Source of the DNA: UBA3774 sp045600025
GTDB lineage: Bacteria; Bacillota; Clostridia; Lachnospirales; Lachnospiraceae
Reading direction: 5' to 3'
DNA length: 51,768 bases
Assembly (NCBI GenBank): GCA_045600025.1
Contig: JAZRXC010000025.1
Location: forward strand, 1 to 51,768
The position numbers and the translations under genes are program-made. This document shows, in pieces, positions 7,411-16,001 of this stretch. Each line of letters opens with the position of its first letter. The first letter of the stretch is position 1. The notes beneath the pieces were generated by a model that was not told the origin of the DNA, ran no database searches, and saw nothing but the letters and a program-made list of their open reading frames with translations.

Positions 7411-9159
7411 ATGATTAGTTCTTTATTTAAATACGTCGGCAAATATAAAAAAGTTACGATTCTTACCCCGGTGTTCGCAGCCCTGGAGGTATTTATGGAG
7501 ACCCTTATTCCTTTTATTACAGCTAATATGATAGATGAAGGAATAACGCCGGGTATTATCTCAAACGTCTTTAAATATGGCCTTATTATGATAGGCATTG
7601 CATTTTGCAGTCTGACATTTGCGATTTTCTGCGCCCGTTATGCGGCAATGGCAAGCACGGGATTTGCTGCCAATATACGTAAGGCTTTATATTCACACAT
7701 TCAAGATTTCTCATTCGCAAATATTGATAAGTTCAGTACCGCAGGTCTTATTACGCGTATGACCACGGATGTTACGAACGTTCAAAATGCTTTTCAGATG
7801 TCAATCAGAATGGCAGTAAGAGCGCCGCTTACACTTATATCATCAATGATTATGTGCTTATTTATCAGCCCGAAGATGAGTCTTGTATTTGTTGCGGCTA
7901 TTGCAATTTTGATAATAGCGTTTTTCCTGCTTGTGCCCAAAGTTATTCGAGTATTTACACAGGTATTCAAAAAATACGATGCCTTAAACTCAAGCGTTCA
8001 GGAAAATGTATCTGCAATCAGAGTAGTAAAAGCATTTGTCAGAGAGGATTTTGAATCCGAAAAATTCTCCGGCGCTGCCAAGGCACTGTATGACCTATCA
8101 GTAAAAGCTGAAAAGAGAATGGCTATTGTATCACCTCTTATGATGATAGTCGTTCATGGCGCGATAATTGCAATATCGTGGCTTGGAGCTCACCTTATAG
8201 TAGCAGGTGAATTTACTACAGGTGAACTTACTTCTATGTTTTCATATGTGACCTCTATTTTTATGTCCCTTATGATGTTGATGGCTGTTATCGTTATGAT
8301 TACAATGAGCGCCGCAAGTGCCAAGCGTATTGCCGAGGTATTTGACGAGGAGCCTTCTATTAAAAATCCTTCGGAGCCCGTATGCGAAATAACCGACGGA
8401 AGCATTATATTCAATGATGTTGATTTTTCTTATTCACCTACTCAGCCTGAAAAAACGTTGAAAAATATTAATATTAATATTAAGTCCGGCGAGACTATCG
8501 GAATAATAGGCGGCACAGGAAGCGGTAAATCCACACTTGTTTCACTTATTAGTCGTCTGTATGATGTATCCTCCGGCTCAGTAATAGTAGGCGGATATGA
8601 CGTTAAGGATTATGACCTTGAAACTCTGCGAAATAAAGTTTCCGTAGTGTTGCAGAAAAATGTACTGTTCTCGGGAACTGTTCTTGACAATCTGCGTTGG
8701 GGTAATCCTGATGCTACCGAAGAAGAGTGCAAAAAGGCTTGTGATATTGCATGTATATCAGATTTTATTGAACAGCAGCCTGAAGGTTACGGCATGCACA
8801 TAGAACAGGGCGGTACAAACGTATCAGGTGGCCAACGGCAGAGACTTTGCATAGCAAGAGCTTTAATGAAATCACCCAAGGTGCTGGTTCTTGATGACTC
8901 AACAAGTGCTGTAGATACAGCTACTGATGCAAGAATCAGAAAAGCATTTGCCGAATTCATTCCGGACACAACAAAATTAATCATTGCACAGCGTATTGCA
9001 AGTGTTATGAATACAGACAGAATAATTGTATTATCCGATGGCGAGATAGCAGGCTTTGACACACACGAGAACCTGCTGAAGACCAATGATATATACAAAG
9101 AAATATACGAAACACAGATGAGCGCAGGCGGAGATTTTGACGAGCCTGCGGCCATGTGA
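7411..9159 (+). CDS. ABC exporter half-transporter, subunit with degenerate ATP site
   Basis: This 582-residue half-transporter has an N-terminal six-helix exporter membrane domain (about 1-310) and a C-terminal ATPase domain. Walker A is GGTGSGKST and the signature is VSGGQRQRL. The Walker B sequence LVLDDS has Asp496 where the catalytic Glu is expected, and the H-loop has Gln527 (IAQRIAS) instead of His. Those two changes mark the non-hydrolytic subunit of a heterodimeric exporter of the TM287/288, BmrCD or LmrCD type. The partner follows directly. Known relatives export drugs, lipids or peptides; the substrate here is unknown. Confidence 0.9.
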   Translation: MISSLFKYVGKYKKVTILTPVFAALEVFMETLIPFITANMIDEGITPGIISNVFKYGLIMIGIAFCSLTFAIFCARYAAMASTGFAANIRKALYSHIQDFSFANIDKFSTAGLITRMTTDVTNVQNAFQMSIRMAVRAPLTLISSMIMCLFISPKMSLVFVAAIAILIIAFFLLVPKVIRVFTQVFKKYDALNSSVQENVSAIRVVKAFVREDFESEKFSGAAKALYDLSVKAEKRMAIVSPLMMIVVHGAIIAISWLGAHLIVAGEFTTGELTSMFSYVTSIFMSLMMLMAVIVMITMSAASAKRIAEVFDEEPSIKNPSEPVCEITDGSIIFNDVDFSYSPTQPEKTLKNININIKSGETIGIIGGTGSGKSTLVSLISRLYDVSSGSVIVGGYDVKDYDLETLRNKVSVVLQKNVLFSGTVLDNLRWGNPDATEEECKKACDIACISDFIEQQPEGYGMHIEQGGTNVSGGQRQRLCIARALMKSPKVLVLDDSTSAVDTATDARIRKAFAEFIPDTTKLIIAQRIASVMNTDRIIVLSDGEIAGFDTHENLLKTNDIYKEIYETQMSAGGDFDEPAAM

Positions 9160-9172
9160 AAGGAGGTGCAAG

Positions 9173-11086
9173 ATGGCTCCCGGAAGAAATCAAATGAAGG
9201 TTGATGAAAAAGTCGAGCACCCCATAAAAGTATTAACCAGAGTACTTTCTTATGTATTTGGCAAGTATAAATTTGCATTTTTCATTGTTGTATTATTTAT
9301 TTTTATCTCTGCAGGCGCATCGCTTGCAGGTTCCTTGTTCTTAAAATCGCTTGTTGATGATTATATAGGACCTCTGGTTGAATCAGTTAACGCAGGATTT
9401 GCTGCGGATTTTATGCCACTGCTTAATGCTTTGTGTCTGCTCGCAGGTATCTATATATTCGGTGCATTATGTACATACGGATATAACGTTATTATGGTTT
9501 ATATCGGCAATGGTACTCTTAAAAAGATCCGTGAGGATTGCTTTAACAGTATGGAGGCGCTGCCACTGAAGTATTTTGACACCAATTCACACGGCAGCAT
9601 TATGTCTGTTTTTACAAATGATACCGATACATTACGGCAGCTCATATCATCAACTATACCTGAGACAATAACTACTGTAGTAACCGTAACTATCACTTTC
9701 ATAAGTATGGTAGCTTTGAGCGTACCGCTTACAATAGTCAGCGTTTTGATGATTATTGTTTCTCTTTTTGTTACCGGAAAAGCAGGTGCGAAATCCGGCA
9801 CTTATTTTGCTTCTCAGCAAAAAGAGCTTGCAAATATGAACGGCTATATTGAAGAAATGCTCAGAGGACAGAAAGTCATTAAAGTATTCTGCCATGAAAA
9901 AGAAAGCGTCGAAGAGTTTAATGACAAGGCTGAGACATTGCGTGATTCAGCATATAATGCAAATATGATTGCAAATATTATAATGCCTATTAACGGCAAT
10001 CTCGGTCACTTAAGCTATGTTTTGATAGCTGTAATCGGCGCCATATTGGCCATATCCGGCAGCTTTTCGCTTACTCTCGGAACTATAGTCAGCTTCCTGA
10101 CTCTTAACCGTAATTTCTCGCGTCCGATTCATCAGTTCAGCGCGCAGATAAACAGCATAATGCTTGCAATCGCAGGCGCTAACAGAATCTTTAAAATAAT
10201 GGATGAAAAGCCTGAAGCTGATGACGGTAAGGTTTCACTTGTATGCATAGATATTTCCGAAGACGGTACTATGACTGAGACTGACAAAACAACCGGCCAT
10301 TGGGCATGGAAAAAAGAGACTCCTGAAGGAATTCAGCTTATCGAATTAAAGGGCGATATTCTATTTGACAATGTTGATTTTGGATATGATCCCGAAAAGA
10401 AGATGGTTCTTCATGATATCAATATATTTGCCAAGCCCGGACAGAAGATTGCCTTTGTCGGCAGTACCGGTGCCGGAAAAACCACTATTACCAATCTGAT
10501 TAATAGATTCTATGATATTCAAGATGGTAAGATTCGCTATGACGGAATTAACATTAACAGTATTCAGAAAAAATATCTGCGCAAGTCACTGGGTATAGTT
10601 CTTCAGGAAACGAATTTGTTTACCGGTACTGTTATGGATAATATAAGATATGGTAAGCTTGATGCCACCGATGAAGAATGTATTGCGGCAGCAAAGCTTG
10701 CAAATGCTCACAGCTTTATTCGTAAGCTTCCGGATGGATATAACACTATGCTTGACGGTGACGGATCAAATATTTCACAGGGCCAGCGTCAGCTGATTTC
10801 CATTGCAAGAGCAGCCGTTGCAAATCCCCCTGTATTAATTCTTGATGAGGCGACATCATCAATTGATACTCATACGGAAGCACTTGTACAAAAGGGTATG
10901 GATGAACTTATGAAGGGCAGAACTACTTTTGTAATTGCTCACAGACTTTCAACTGTTAAAAATGCCAATTGTATAATGGTTATTGAAGCAGGTCGCATTA
11001 TAGAACGCGGAACACATGATGAACTCATGGAACAAAAAGGACGTTATTATCAGTTATATACAGGATTAAAGGCAAATGAAGGATAA
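9173..11086 (+). CDS. ABC exporter half-transporter, catalytically competent subunit
   Basis: This is the partner of the preceding half-transporter. It has an exporter membrane domain (residues about 20-330), a long linker, and an ATPase domain with Walker A GSTGAGKTT, Walker B LILDEATSSID with the catalytic Glu, and a normal H-loop IAHRLST. Its signature reads ISQGQRQ rather than LSGGQ, which fits heterodimers in which this signature faces the degenerate site. I chose ATG 9173, six bases after AGGAGG at 9161-9166, giving 637 residues; an ATG at 9137 would overlap the upstream gene and lacks a comparable site. It overlaps the next gene by 11 bases. Confidence 0.9.
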   Translation: MAPGRNQMKVDEKVEHPIKVLTRVLSYVFGKYKFAFFIVVLFIFISAGASLAGSLFLKSLVDDYIGPLVESVNAGFAADFMPLLNALCLLAGIYIFGALCTYGYNVIMVYIGNGTLKKIREDCFNSMEALPLKYFDTNSHGSIMSVFTNDTDTLRQLISSTIPETITTVVTVTITFISMVALSVPLTIVSVLMIIVSLFVTGKAGAKSGTYFASQQKELANMNGYIEEMLRGQKVIKVFCHEKESVEEFNDKAETLRDSAYNANMIANIIMPINGNLGHLSYVLIAVIGAILAISGSFSLTLGTIVSFLTLNRNFSRPIHQFSAQINSIMLAIAGANRIFKIMDEKPEADDGKVSLVCIDISEDGTMTETDKTTGHWAWKKETPEGIQLIELKGDILFDNVDFGYDPEKKMVLHDINIFAKPGQKIAFVGSTGAGKTTITNLINRFYDIQDGKIRYDGININSIQKKYLRKSLGIVLQETNLFTGTVMDNIRYGKLDATDEECIAAAKLANAHSFIRKLPDGYNTMLDGDGSNISQGQRQLISIARAAVANPPVLILDEATSSIDTHTEALVQKGMDELMKGRTTFVIAHRLSTVKNANCIMVIEAGRIIERGTHDELMEQKGRYYQLYTGLKANEG

Positions 11087-11630
11087 ACCGAGTCTATTTG
11101 AACTTTATATCACATTTCTTAAGATCGGCTCTATAACATTCGGAGGCGGTTATGCAATGTTGCCTATATTAGAACGTGAGATTGTTCAAAAGAAACGCTG
11201 GATTGATTCAAACGAAATCCTTGACTACTATGCGGTAGGGCAGAGTCTTCCGGGACTTATAGCCGTAAATGTAGCGACTCTTACAGGATACAAAAAAAGA
11301 GGCGTTTTGGGCGGCATATGCGCTTCACTCGGTGTCATTTCTCCATGTATAGTAATTATCACTGTTATTGCAGCTCTGCTTTCCGGCTTCAGAGATAATC
11401 CAACGGTTAAACACGCCATATCCGGAATAACTATTTGCGTAGCGGCTCTCATTGTTTCATCCGTTGTTTCTCTTTGGAAAAAAGGAGTTACTGACTGGAT
11501 TCAGGCGCTGATATTTGCCGCAACGCTTCTTATAATCCTGCTGTTTGATCCAACGCCGATTCTTTGCGTATTGGGAGCTCTTGCAGTAGGAATCATATCC
11601 GACATATTCATTAGGAGGCATAAATCATGA
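11076..11630 (+). CDS. ChrA-type transporter subunit 1 (short-chain chromate transporter family)
   Basis: The 184-residue membrane protein is one half of a split CHR transporter. The conserved start FLKIGSITFGGGYAMLPILEREIV and the VGQSLPGLIAVNVATLTGYK motif are diagnostic of the family, and the rest is hydrophobic helices. Short CHR proteins act as heterodimers, and the second half follows with ATGA overlap. Family members export chromate, but in host-associated anaerobes without other chromate genes the natural substrate is not established. Both genes sit between an ABC exporter and mnmA in one operon. Confidence 0.88.
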   Translation: MKDKPSLFELYITFLKIGSITFGGGYAMLPILEREIVQKKRWIDSNEILDYYAVGQSLPGLIAVNVATLTGYKKRGVLGGICASLGVISPCIVIITVIAALLSGFRDNPTVKHAISGITICVAALIVSSVVSLWKKGVTDWIQALIFAATLLIILLFDPTPILCVLGALAVGIISDIFIRRHKS

Positions 11631-12193
11631 TTTATTTACGTCTCTTTTATGAATTTGCCAAAATCGGTCTATTTGCAATCGGCGGAGGTATGGCCACCAT
11701 ACCGTTCCTTCAGAGATTATCGGAAACAACCGGCTGGTTTGATGCGGACTTCATTACCGAGATGATTGCTATCTCAGAATCCACGCCGGGTCCTATAGGC
11801 ATTAATATGGCAACATACGTCGGCTATGATGTTGCCGGACTTGCAGGTAGTATTATTGCCAGTATTGCGCTTGCACTTCCGTCTGTTTTGATAGCTACTT
11901 TGGTTGCAAAATCAATTCAGAAATATGCAGATAACAAGTATGTAAAGAGCGCATTTTACGGCATCAGACCGGCTGTTATTGCGATGATTGTAAATGCGGC
12001 ATTTATCGTAATTAACACTTCGATGATTCATTTTTCTAAAGAGCCGGAAGTTACATGCAGCCCTGACATATTTAAAATCATTTTATTCGGCGTTTTTTTA
12101 GCTGCGATTCTTTTAACCAATAAGAAAAAATGGGCACATCCGATTGTATTTATTGCAATCGGTGCAGTACTCGGTATAGTTCTTAAACTATGA
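11627..12193 (+). CDS. ChrA-type transporter subunit 2
   Basis: This is the second half of the split CHR transporter, 188 residues, with the family motifs FAKIGLFAIGGGMATIPFLQ near the start and ISESTPGPIGINMATYVGY around residues 53-72. It differs from subunit 1 in its central loop, as expected of paired halves that insert in opposite orientation. Start and stop both overlap neighbours by ATGA (11627 and 12190), so translation is coupled with subunit 1 and with mnmA. The transported anion is unknown. Confidence 0.88.
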   Translation: MIYLRLFYEFAKIGLFAIGGGMATIPFLQRLSETTGWFDADFITEMIAISESTPGPIGINMATYVGYDVAGLAGSIIASIALALPSVLIATLVAKSIQKYADNKYVKSAFYGIRPAVIAMIVNAAFIVINTSMIHFSKEPEVTCSPDIFKIILFGVFLAAILLTNKKKWAHPIVFIAIGAVLGIVLKL

Positions 12194-13206
12194 TTAATCT
12201 TGATAAAAAGAAAGTAATAGTGGGTATGTCCGGCGGAGTCGATTCGTCCGTATGCGCCTTGCTTTTAAAAGAAGCCGGATACAATGTAACCGGTGTCGCA
12301 TTGAGAATATATCAACCTGAAGCGGATATTATTTTCGCAAAGGAAACCTGCGAATATCTTGGAATAGAATTTATTGAAATTGATGCAAGAGAATTATTTG
12401 AAGCTGAAGTTCTGAAGAATTTCAAAGATGAGTATTCTAAAGGCCGCACCCCTAATCCATGCATCAGATGCAATCCATTTGTCAAATGGAGGCTTCTGCT
12501 TGACGAGGCAGATAAGCTCGGCGCTTATCATGTTGCGACCGGACATTATGCATGTATCAAGGAAAAAGATGGCATATTTTATGTTGCCAAAGCCGCAGAT
12601 GTATCAAAGGATCAGTCATATGCGCTGTGTATGCTACCGGAAGATGCCCTGTGCCGCAGTATTTTGCCTCTTGGAGCGTATTCAAAGAGGGAGATAAGGA
12701 ATATTGCTTCCGAGTATAATTTACCCTCTTGTGAGGCTCCTGACAGCGAAGATTTATGCTTTGCAAATAGTGATTATACAGAAATTTTTGATTCCGATGA
12801 GGAAGGAAATTTTGTAGATACAGAAGGCAACATTCTCGGAAAACATAAAGGAATAAGCCATTATACCGTAGGTCAGAGGCGGGGCCTGGGCATAGCCGCA
12901 GGAGACAGAACTTATGTTGTAAAGATTGATGCGTACACGCATAATGTCATTCTCGGCTGTTTAGATGAGCTTAATACGCATTCTCTTACATGCCATAATG
13001 TGAATGTAATATCAGATTTTTCCGACGGTCAGTCTGTTATTTTCAAAATCAGATACAATCATAAGGGAGAATGTGGTAAGATATATAAGATCTCGGATGG
13101 AGGAATCAGATGTGAATTTGATAATCCCGTGCGAGCGGTTGCACCCGGCCAGTCTGCAGTATTCTATTCTGATGATTGTGTAATTGCAGCCGGAATAATA
13201 GATTAG
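12190..13206 (+). CDS. mnmA: tRNA-specific 2-thiouridylase MnmA-like protein
   Basis: This 338-residue PP-loop ATPase thiolates uridine 34 of tRNA-Lys, Glu and Gln in the cytoplasm. The PP-loop GMSGGVDSS (about residues 12-20), the first catalytic cysteine region TPNPCIRCN (about 91-99), the HVATGHYA segment, the SKDQSYAL region and the second cysteine in SEDLCFA are visible, followed by YTVGQRRGLGI and a C-terminal beta-barrel. It is somewhat shorter than typical MnmA (about 360), with loss in the N-terminal insertion after VTGVALRIY, so it may be the paralogous MnmA of Clostridia that carry two copies. Its TAG stop (13204-13206) shares its G with the first base of tRNA-Ser. Confidence 0.85.
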   Translation: MINLDKKKVIVGMSGGVDSSVCALLLKEAGYNVTGVALRIYQPEADIIFAKETCEYLGIEFIEIDARELFEAEVLKNFKDEYSKGRTPNPCIRCNPFVKWRLLLDEADKLGAYHVATGHYACIKEKDGIFYVAKAADVSKDQSYALCMLPEDALCRSILPLGAYSKREIRNIASEYNLPSCEAPDSEDLCFANSDYTEIFDSDEEGNFVDTEGNILGKHKGISHYTVGQRRGLGIAAGDRTYVVKIDAYTHNVILGCLDELNTHSLTCHNVNVISDFSDGQSVIFKIRYNHKGECGKIYKISDGGIRCEFDNPVRAVAPGQSAVFYSDDCVIAAGIID

Positions 13207-13292
13207 GAGAGTTATCGAAGTGGTCATAACGAGCCGCACTCGAAATGCGGTTGTCGGTTTCCGGCACGTGGGTTCGAATCCCACACTCTCCG
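13206..13292 (+). tRNA. tRNA-Ser (anticodon CGA)
   Basis: This is a class II tRNA. The acceptor stem GGAGAGT (13206-13212) pairs with ACTCTCC (13285-13291), with discriminator G. The anticodon stem CCGCA/TGCGG holds loop CTCGAAA, giving anticodon CGA for codon UCG. A long variable arm follows, and the T arm carries GGTTCGAATCC. CCA is not encoded. Base 1 coincides with the last base of the mnmA stop codon. I see no convincing separate promoter, so it is probably cut from the mnmA transcript by RNase P. A strong terminator follows. Confidence 0.95.
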
Positions 13293-13300
13293 TAATATTT

Positions 13301-13327
13301 GACGACGAGCTTTCGTCGTCTTTTTTT
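13301..13327 (+). terminator. Rho-independent terminator after tRNA-Ser
   Basis: The arms GACGACGA (13301-13308) and TCGTCGTC (13313-13320) form a stem followed by seven T bases (13321-13327). It ends the ABC-chrA-mnmA-tRNA-Ser transcript. Confidence 0.9.
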
Positions 13328-13338
13328 ATGAATTCTTG

Positions 13339-13367
13339 TTCACAAATATGGAATTTGATTGCTTAAT
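13339..13367 (+). promoter_or_regulatory. Probable promoter of the two-component system
   Basis: TTCACA (13339-13344), a 17-base spacer and CTTAAT (13362-13367) lie 28 bases before the response regulator start. The -35 matches five of six and the -10 four of six consensus bases, so confidence is moderate. Confidence 0.45.
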
Positions 13368-13395
13368 TTGATAAAGTAATTACGGAGGCGCAATT

Positions 13396-14061
13396 ATGGA
13401 CAAAATTCTTGTAGTAGATGATGACATAAGAATAAGGCGATTACTCAAGGACTTCCTGGTAAACGGTGGCTACGATGTGTGTCTGGCCGAAGACGGAGAT
13501 GTTGCCATAGAACGTTTTAATTCAGATAAATCCATATCTCTTATTGTTCTTGATATAATGATGCCTAAAAAAGACGGTTGGGAAGTTCTGCGGTATATCA
13601 GGCAGTTTTCCAAGGTTCCGGTTATTATGCTTACGGCAAAAGCAGAAGAATATGATCAATTAAAGGCATTTGAACTTGGCGTTGACGAGTATGTCACTAA
13701 GCCTTTCAGTCCTAAAGTAGTTGTTGCAAGAATAGGTGCTTTGCTTCGCAGGGCAGCTGCGGATAGTAATGAGGTTTTATTAGCCGGCGATATTAAACTT
13801 GATAAATCTGCACATGTTGTATATGTGAATGATGAACAAATAGATTTAAGCTTTAAGGAATTTGAACTTCTGCAGTTTTTTATTGAAAATGACGGCATAG
13901 CGCTGTCCAGAGAAAAAATACTGAACTGTGTGTGGAATTATGATTATTACGGTGATTCCAGAACAATCGATACCCATGTTAAAAAGTTGCGCTCAAAATT
14001 AGGCGATTCCGGAGCTTACATTAAAACCATATGGGGTATGGGATATAAATTTGAGGTCTAA
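13396..14061 (+). CDS. OmpR-family response regulator
   Basis: The 221-residue protein has an N-terminal receiver domain and a C-terminal winged-helix DNA-binding domain. The acidic pocket (VVDDD near the start), the phospho-acceptor Asp in VLDIMMPKKDGWE (about residue 54), the TA signature (MLTAKAE) and the KPFSP lysine are all present. The effector domain ends with the usual RTIDTHVKKLRSKLG and GMGYKFEV. A GGAGG site precedes the ATG. The sensor kinase starts two bases after the stop. No target gene or binding site can be named from the window. Confidence 0.93.
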   Translation: MDKILVVDDDIRIRRLLKDFLVNGGYDVCLAEDGDVAIERFNSDKSISLIVLDIMMPKKDGWEVLRYIRQFSKVPVIMLTAKAEEYDQLKAFELGVDEYVTKPFSPKVVVARIGALLRRAAADSNEVLLAGDIKLDKSAHVVYVNDEQIDLSFKEFELLQFFIENDGIALSREKILNCVWNYDYYGDSRTIDTHVKKLRSKLGDSGAYIKTIWGMGYKFEV

Positions 14062-14063
14062 CG

Positions 14064-15545
14064 ATGAAACTTTCGATAAAGTATAAGTACACACTTGTAA
14101 TAGTGGCATTGCTCTTATTTGTATTAATAGCAATGCAGCTATATGTTAATTTCGGAATGGAGCCGTATGTAAATGCTCAAAAGCGGTCCTCTATTAAGAG
14201 TACAATTTCTCAAATTGAACAATGCTGTGATACGGGATGGAATAACGATAACGCAAGAGAGCTGACAAAAAATGCCGGAATCAGAAATCTTGAAATACTG
14301 GTATATCGTTCTTCCGGCTTCTGGGGAAATATGGTATATAGAACCAGCAACAGCCTTGAATCTCTACAGAACAGATTTGCATCGTTTCTTCAAACAAATA
14401 CAATCAATGCTGATAAAATATATGAAAGCAATGACAAATTTGTTCTATACCGAGTATTTGACGGAAATATGGAAGGTGAGCAGATAGAATGCATGGGCTA
14501 TCACCTGGATTACTATTATGTAATATCAACTTCTCTGTCCGGAATAATAGAGAGTGTTCACACCACCTCTGATTTTCTTTTGATTCTCGGAATATTTGTT
14601 GTAATTATAGCTATCATTGTTTCAATTATTATCGGCTTTAAATTTGCAAAGCCTATAGAAAAACTTGCCGTTCAATCCGATAAGATTTCTCAGCTTGATT
14701 TCTCATATAAGTACTCCGGAAAATCAAAAGATGAGATAGGTGTTCTCGGACAAAATATGAATGCGATGTCCGACAAGCTTGAATCAACTATCAGCATGCT
14801 TGAAGAAGACCTTGCAGAAAAAGAGAGAATTAATCGTTCGCAGATAGATTTCATCAGCAATGCATCGCACGAATTAAAGACTCCGATAGCCGTAATCCAA
14901 GGATATGCCGAAGGAATCAGGGACGGTGTGGCTGCTGATAAAGATAGTTTGAATTACTATACCTCCGTTATCGTTGAAGAGGCTGAACATATGAATCAGA
15001 TTATCACAAGAATGTTGAGCCTAGATGAAATAGAATCCGGAAAATATAATGTAAATGAAGAAGAATTCGATATCATAAAGATGATTAAAGGTATTCTTGA
15101 ATCATTTCAACCGCAAATCGAAAAAAAGTCTGTTAAGATTAAACTACGTGCACCGGAAAGTGTTATGGTTTACACAGATGAGTTTTTGATTGAACGAACT
15201 GTTATAAATTACATCAATAATGCCTATAGACATTGCAGCGAGCCGGGAGAAATTACAATTTGCGTTCATAAGCTTGATGACTGTGCAAATGTAATTGTTG
15301 AAAATACGGGAGATAGGATACCTGAAGAAGATCTTCCGAGAATATGGGACAAGTTCTATAAAGTTGATAAGTCACATACAAGAACAAATTCCGGTAGCGG
15401 AATAGGAATGTCAATTGTAAAAAGAGTTATGCAACAATTAGGCGGGGATTATTTCGTTTATAACACAGATAATGGTGTCGCATTCGGAATCAGTATTAAA
15501 GACTCTCGGTCTCAAAACCATGAGAGCGAAGAAATCTTTCAGTGA
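14064..15545 (+). CDS. Membrane sensor histidine kinase, partner of the upstream regulator
   Basis: The 493-residue protein has a transmembrane helix at about 9-28, an extracytoplasmic sensor of about 135 residues, a second helix at about 170-193 and a HAMP region. The phospho-accepting His lies in NASHELKTPIAVIQGYAEG. The ATPase has an N box (NYINNAYRHC), a G1 box (VENTGDRIP), an F box (WDKFYKVDKS) and a G2 box (GSGIGMSIV). The sensor domain is not one I recognise; it contains two Cys and many aromatic residues. Its last 50 bases overlap the convergent DUF5721-like gene. Confidence 0.93.
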   Translation: MKLSIKYKYTLVIVALLLFVLIAMQLYVNFGMEPYVNAQKRSSIKSTISQIEQCCDTGWNNDNARELTKNAGIRNLEILVYRSSGFWGNMVYRTSNSLESLQNRFASFLQTNTINADKIYESNDKFVLYRVFDGNMEGEQIECMGYHLDYYYVISTSLSGIIESVHTTSDFLLILGIFVVIIAIIVSIIIGFKFAKPIEKLAVQSDKISQLDFSYKYSGKSKDEIGVLGQNMNAMSDKLESTISMLEEDLAEKERINRSQIDFISNASHELKTPIAVIQGYAEGIRDGVAADKDSLNYYTSVIVEEAEHMNQIITRMLSLDEIESGKYNVNEEEFDIIKMIKGILESFQPQIEKKSVKIKLRAPESVMVYTDEFLIERTVINYINNAYRHCSEPGEITICVHKLDDCANVIVENTGDRIPEEDLPRIWDKFYKVDKSHTRTNSGSGIGMSIVKRVMQQLGGDYFVYNTDNGVAFGISIKDSRSQNHESEEIFQ

Positions 15546-15960
15546 GGTTATCCCAAGAAGTATCAAGACTTCTGTCGGGGGTAAACGAATCTGCGGAAGT
15601 ACCTGTAGTAATAGCAGTACCTTCCTGATTATATTTGATATTCAGGTAGAAGCCGGCATTTTGCCCGGCTTTTCCTATTGATGCGAGAGTTGATACGGTG
15701 TTTGAATTATTAAGTCTTAAGACAATTTTGAAGGATCTGGGCGTGCCGGTGGTTTTGATTATCTCAGTTGCATTACCTCGAATGCGTCCCCAGGAAATAT
15801 ATTCATCGGCATTACTTTCCGCATCACTTAACTTACCGATGATAGTTGTGGTATAATCAGTTATAAATGTTGCTTCGGTAACAAGAAAATTATCAAATAC
15901 TTCTGTAAGAAATAAACCTGAAGTAAATGCTTTATTGTCGATAATCTTAAATACTTTCAT
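15496..15960 (-). CDS. DUF5721-like protein of unknown function
   Basis: The 154-residue cytoplasmic protein begins MKVFKIIDNKAFTSGLFLTE, which I recall as the start pattern of the DUF5721 family found in Lachnospiraceae; no function is known for it. A longer frame extends upstream, but the family pattern and a promoter that ends 7 bases before this ATG both favour the start at 15960. No Shine-Dalgarno site fits that ATG, so translation may be leaderless. The gene is convergent with the histidine kinase (50-base overlap) and divergent from queH. Confidence 0.72.
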   Translation of the reverse strand: MKVFKIIDNKAFTSGLFLTEVFDNFLVTEATFITDYTTTIIGKLSDAESNADEYISWGRIRGNATEIIKTTGTPRSFKIVLRLNNSNTVSTLASIGKAGQNAGFYLNIKYNQEGTAITTGTSADSFTPDRSLDTSWDNLTERFLRSHGFETESL

Positions 15961-15967
15961 GTAAATG

Positions 15968-15996
15968 AGTATATTGATTTTTTCTCCGGAGGTCAA
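15968..15996 (-). promoter_or_regulatory. Promoter placed for a leaderless transcript of the DUF5721-like gene
   Basis: On the reverse strand, TTGACC (15996-15991), a 17-base spacer and TATACT (15973-15968) are followed by only seven bases before ATG (15960). Transcription should begin at or one base before the start codon. The -35 overlaps the queH ribosome binding site on the other strand. Confidence 0.75.
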
Positions 15997-16001
15997 TAAT
16001 A

